Positions 44,246 through 45,866 of a DNA stretch of 45,866 nt are shown piece after piece. The position numbers and the translations under genes are program-made. Positions within the stretch are counted from its first letter, which is position 1. Each line of letters starts with the position of its first letter. This stretch comes from JAZSQT01 sp045538075 (GTDB lineage: Bacteria; Chrysiogenota; Deferribacteres; Deferribacterales; Mucispirillaceae). Where the stretch lies: contig JAZSQT010000114.1 in the NCBI GenBank assembly GCA_045538075.1, forward strand, positions 1 through 45,866, written 5' to 3'. The notes beneath the pieces were generated by a model. That model was not told the DNA's origin. It made no database searches and saw nothing but the letters and a program-made list of their open reading frames with translations.

Positions 44246-44896
44246 TTATTTTGTTTGGTTCTTTGGTGGTCTGCCACGTTTTACTTTTTCTTTGTTTAAG
44301 TTTTTATCATCTTCCTTTGTAGTAGATTTGTTTTTTGCAGGTCTGCCACGTTTAACATTAGATGATGTTTCTTGATTATCTACTTTTGTTGTATCAGTAT
44401 CTGTAATTGTTTTTGTAACATTTGTTTCTGTGTTATTACTTTCAGTTTCTTTATTTGTAGATTTTGTGTCTTTGTTATCTTTATCTTTAATAAATGGCAA
44501 AGCAAGACGTTTTTTAAATCTTTTAGGTTTAATTAATAATATAATCAATAATATATTTAATATTACAGAAATTACTTGAAAATATATTAATGTGTTTTTA
44601 GAGCTTTTATATTTATTAATAGCAAGTTGCATATTTGATATAAGTTCATCTTTTGATGATATTTCAGCTTTAAGCTGGTTAATTTCATCATTTTTAAGGT
44701 TTGAATCATTTGTAAGTTGTAGTATTTCATTTTTTAGAGCGTCAATTTCAACACTATAATCATCAGATGATGTTTCTGATGATACTTCATTTTTTGCTTG
44801 ATTAATACTATCAGTATTAACAGTTTCATCTTGTTTTTTATTGCAACCAAAGATTAATAAAGATAATACAACAATAAGAAATAGTTTAGTTTTCAT
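44246..44896 (-). CDS. Lipoprotein with coiled coil, membrane helix and two AT-hook-like motifs
   Basis: A 216-residue protein I do not recognise. Residues 1-18 are a lipoprotein signal with lipobox LIFGC (Cys18). Next come a Ser/Glu/Asp-rich stretch, a coiled coil (~47-97, heptads such as EIDALKNEILQL), a hydrophobic helix (~102-122), a basic patch (KPKRFKKR), a Thr/Asn/Lys-rich low-complexity tail, and two KRGRP motifs (182-188 and 206-212) at the end. KRGRPxK is the core of AT-hooks, which grip the minor groove of AT-rich DNA. If lipidated outside, the helix would put the tail in the cytoplasm. Whether it touches DNA is inference. GGTGG precedes the ATG. Confidence 0.6.
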   Translation of the reverse strand: MKTKLFLIVVLSLLIFGCNKKQDETVNTDSINQAKNEVSSETSSDDYSVEIDALKNEILQLTNDSNLKNDEINQLKAEISSKDELISNMQLAINKYKSSKNTLIYFQVISVILNILLIILLIKPKRFKKRLALPFIKDKDNKDTKSTNKETESNNTETNVTKTITDTDTTKVDNQETSSNVKRGRPAKNKSTTKEDDKNLNKEKVKRGRPPKNQTK

Positions 44897-45148
44897 CGCT
44901 TACCACCATATATTTAAATGTATATTGATAATTATATTATTTATTATAAAAGTAAATAAGGCAAGGGATTTATTATTATTTTATATTAAAATAGTAAAAT
45001 TATAAATGAATAAAAATAACTTAATGGTTAATTAAGAGTATTTAATAATAAATCTACTAACGATATATTTTATATAGTGATGAAGAATGCCTTTTATGGT
45101 GCAATAACTTTTAAAAATTAAAAAAAATAATTTTTTTAAAAAAAATAG

Positions 45149-45177
45149 GTTGACAATATAGAAATGATTTGATATAA
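45149..45177 (+). promoter_or_regulatory. rRNA operon promoter, upstream copy
   Basis: TTGACA (45149-45154), 17 bases, TATAAA (45172-45177), preceded by long A/T runs (45121-45145) that resemble an UP element. Confidence 0.7.
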
Positions 45178-45322
45178 ATTCAATCCGTTGCAGATGAGAT
45201 TTGACATTTTAATAGGTTATGTATTTGATGGTGATAAAATTATTTAGAATTAGTATGATTGAGTTCATGGGTAGTAAATAATTGGATTAGAGAAGATACA
45301 TAATTTTTTTAAAAAAAAAGTG

Positions 45323-45351
45323 TTGACAAGTTTGTAATAGGTTGATATAGT
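45323..45351 (+). promoter_or_regulatory. rRNA operon promoter, downstream copy
   Basis: TTGACA (45323-45328), 17 bases, TATAGT (45346-45351), preceded by a T run and A run (45305-45319). The expected transcript start is near 45358, leaving a ~105-base leader before 16S. Confidence 0.7.
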
Positions 45352-45463
45352 TATTGTCTGCCTTAAAGAGGTGGGTAAAAGATATTTGACATAAGAATAG
45401 GTTAGTTTGTGATAGACAGCTTAAGTAATTAGTAAGGTTTAAATTAGTACCATATGAATAATA

Positions 45464-45866
<403 letters not shown>

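Larger units (their letters stand above)
44897..45463. other. rRNA promoter region
   Basis: A 567-base gene-free region, very AT-rich. It holds two consensus plus-strand promoters for the rRNA operon with A-tract (UP-like) sequence before each, four copies of AATAGGTT, and two further TTGACA hexamers (45201, 45386) lacking a good -10. Confidence 0.7.

Overview
The window is a low-GC, gene-dense chromosomal segment from a Gram-negative bacterium. The Gram-negative assignment rests on lpxC, two heptosyltransferase-type GT9 enzymes, a phosphoethanolamine-transferase-like sulfatase, an RlpA/SPOR lipoprotein and PBP1A. The last ~400 bases are the 5' part of a 16S rRNA gene. Its opening and V1-V3 sequence, together with the low GC and gene order, look to me most like Deferribacterota, possibly a host-associated Mucispirillum-type lineage. 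That is recognition from memory, not a search result. No prophage, transposase, CRISPR array or tRNA gene was seen.

Layout. 1-727: 5' end of an unknown minus-strand gene, then a repeat-rich, gene-free stretch with REP-like hairpins and a ~200-bp imperfect inverted repeat. 728-3277 (minus): ankyrin protein, ilvA, cheX. 3451-7984 (minus): RluA-type pseudouridine synthase, two GT9 glycosyltransferases, uvrC. 8126-9745 (plus): EptA-like sulfatase. 9894-17637 (plus): a classical fatty-acid block (yceD/DUF177, rpmF, plsX, fabD, fabG, acpP, fabF), then rnc, a radical SAM gene, rsmD and coaD. 17711-20440 (minus): cca-type nucleotidyltransferase, FAH-family hydrolase, YkgJ-type cysteine protein, coaE. 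20469-22394 (plus): phosphoesterase, RlpA lipoprotein, SUKH-like protein. 22409-30526 (minus): comEC-like gene, thiF, thiS, ispF, RNase J, uppP, ftsK, several joined by ATGA overlaps. 30739-35122 (plus): lpxC and smc. 35188-36458 (minus): a lipoprotein CAP-domain gene broken at a G8 tract. 36590-36730 (minus): a probable small RNA with its own promoter and terminator. 36951-44224 (plus): uvrB, PBP1A, a degenerate NtrC-type AAA+ protein, RNase R. 44246-44896 (minus): a lipoprotein with a membrane segment and two AT-hook-like motifs. 45149-45866 (plus): tandem rRNA promoters and the start of 16S.

Most genes are housekeeping: membrane-lipid synthesis, envelope construction, DNA repair (uvrB, uvrC), chromosome handling (smc, ftsK) and RNA processing (rnc, RNase J, RNase R). 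The items most worth a second look are the putative phase-variable CAP lipoprotein (poly-G tract, currently out of frame), the neighbouring small RNA, the membrane lipoprotein with AT-hook motifs, the NtrC-like protein lacking GAFTGA and Walker B acidic residues, the SMC with a shortened hinge, the comEC product without a beta-lactamase domain, and the long inverted repeat near the left edge.
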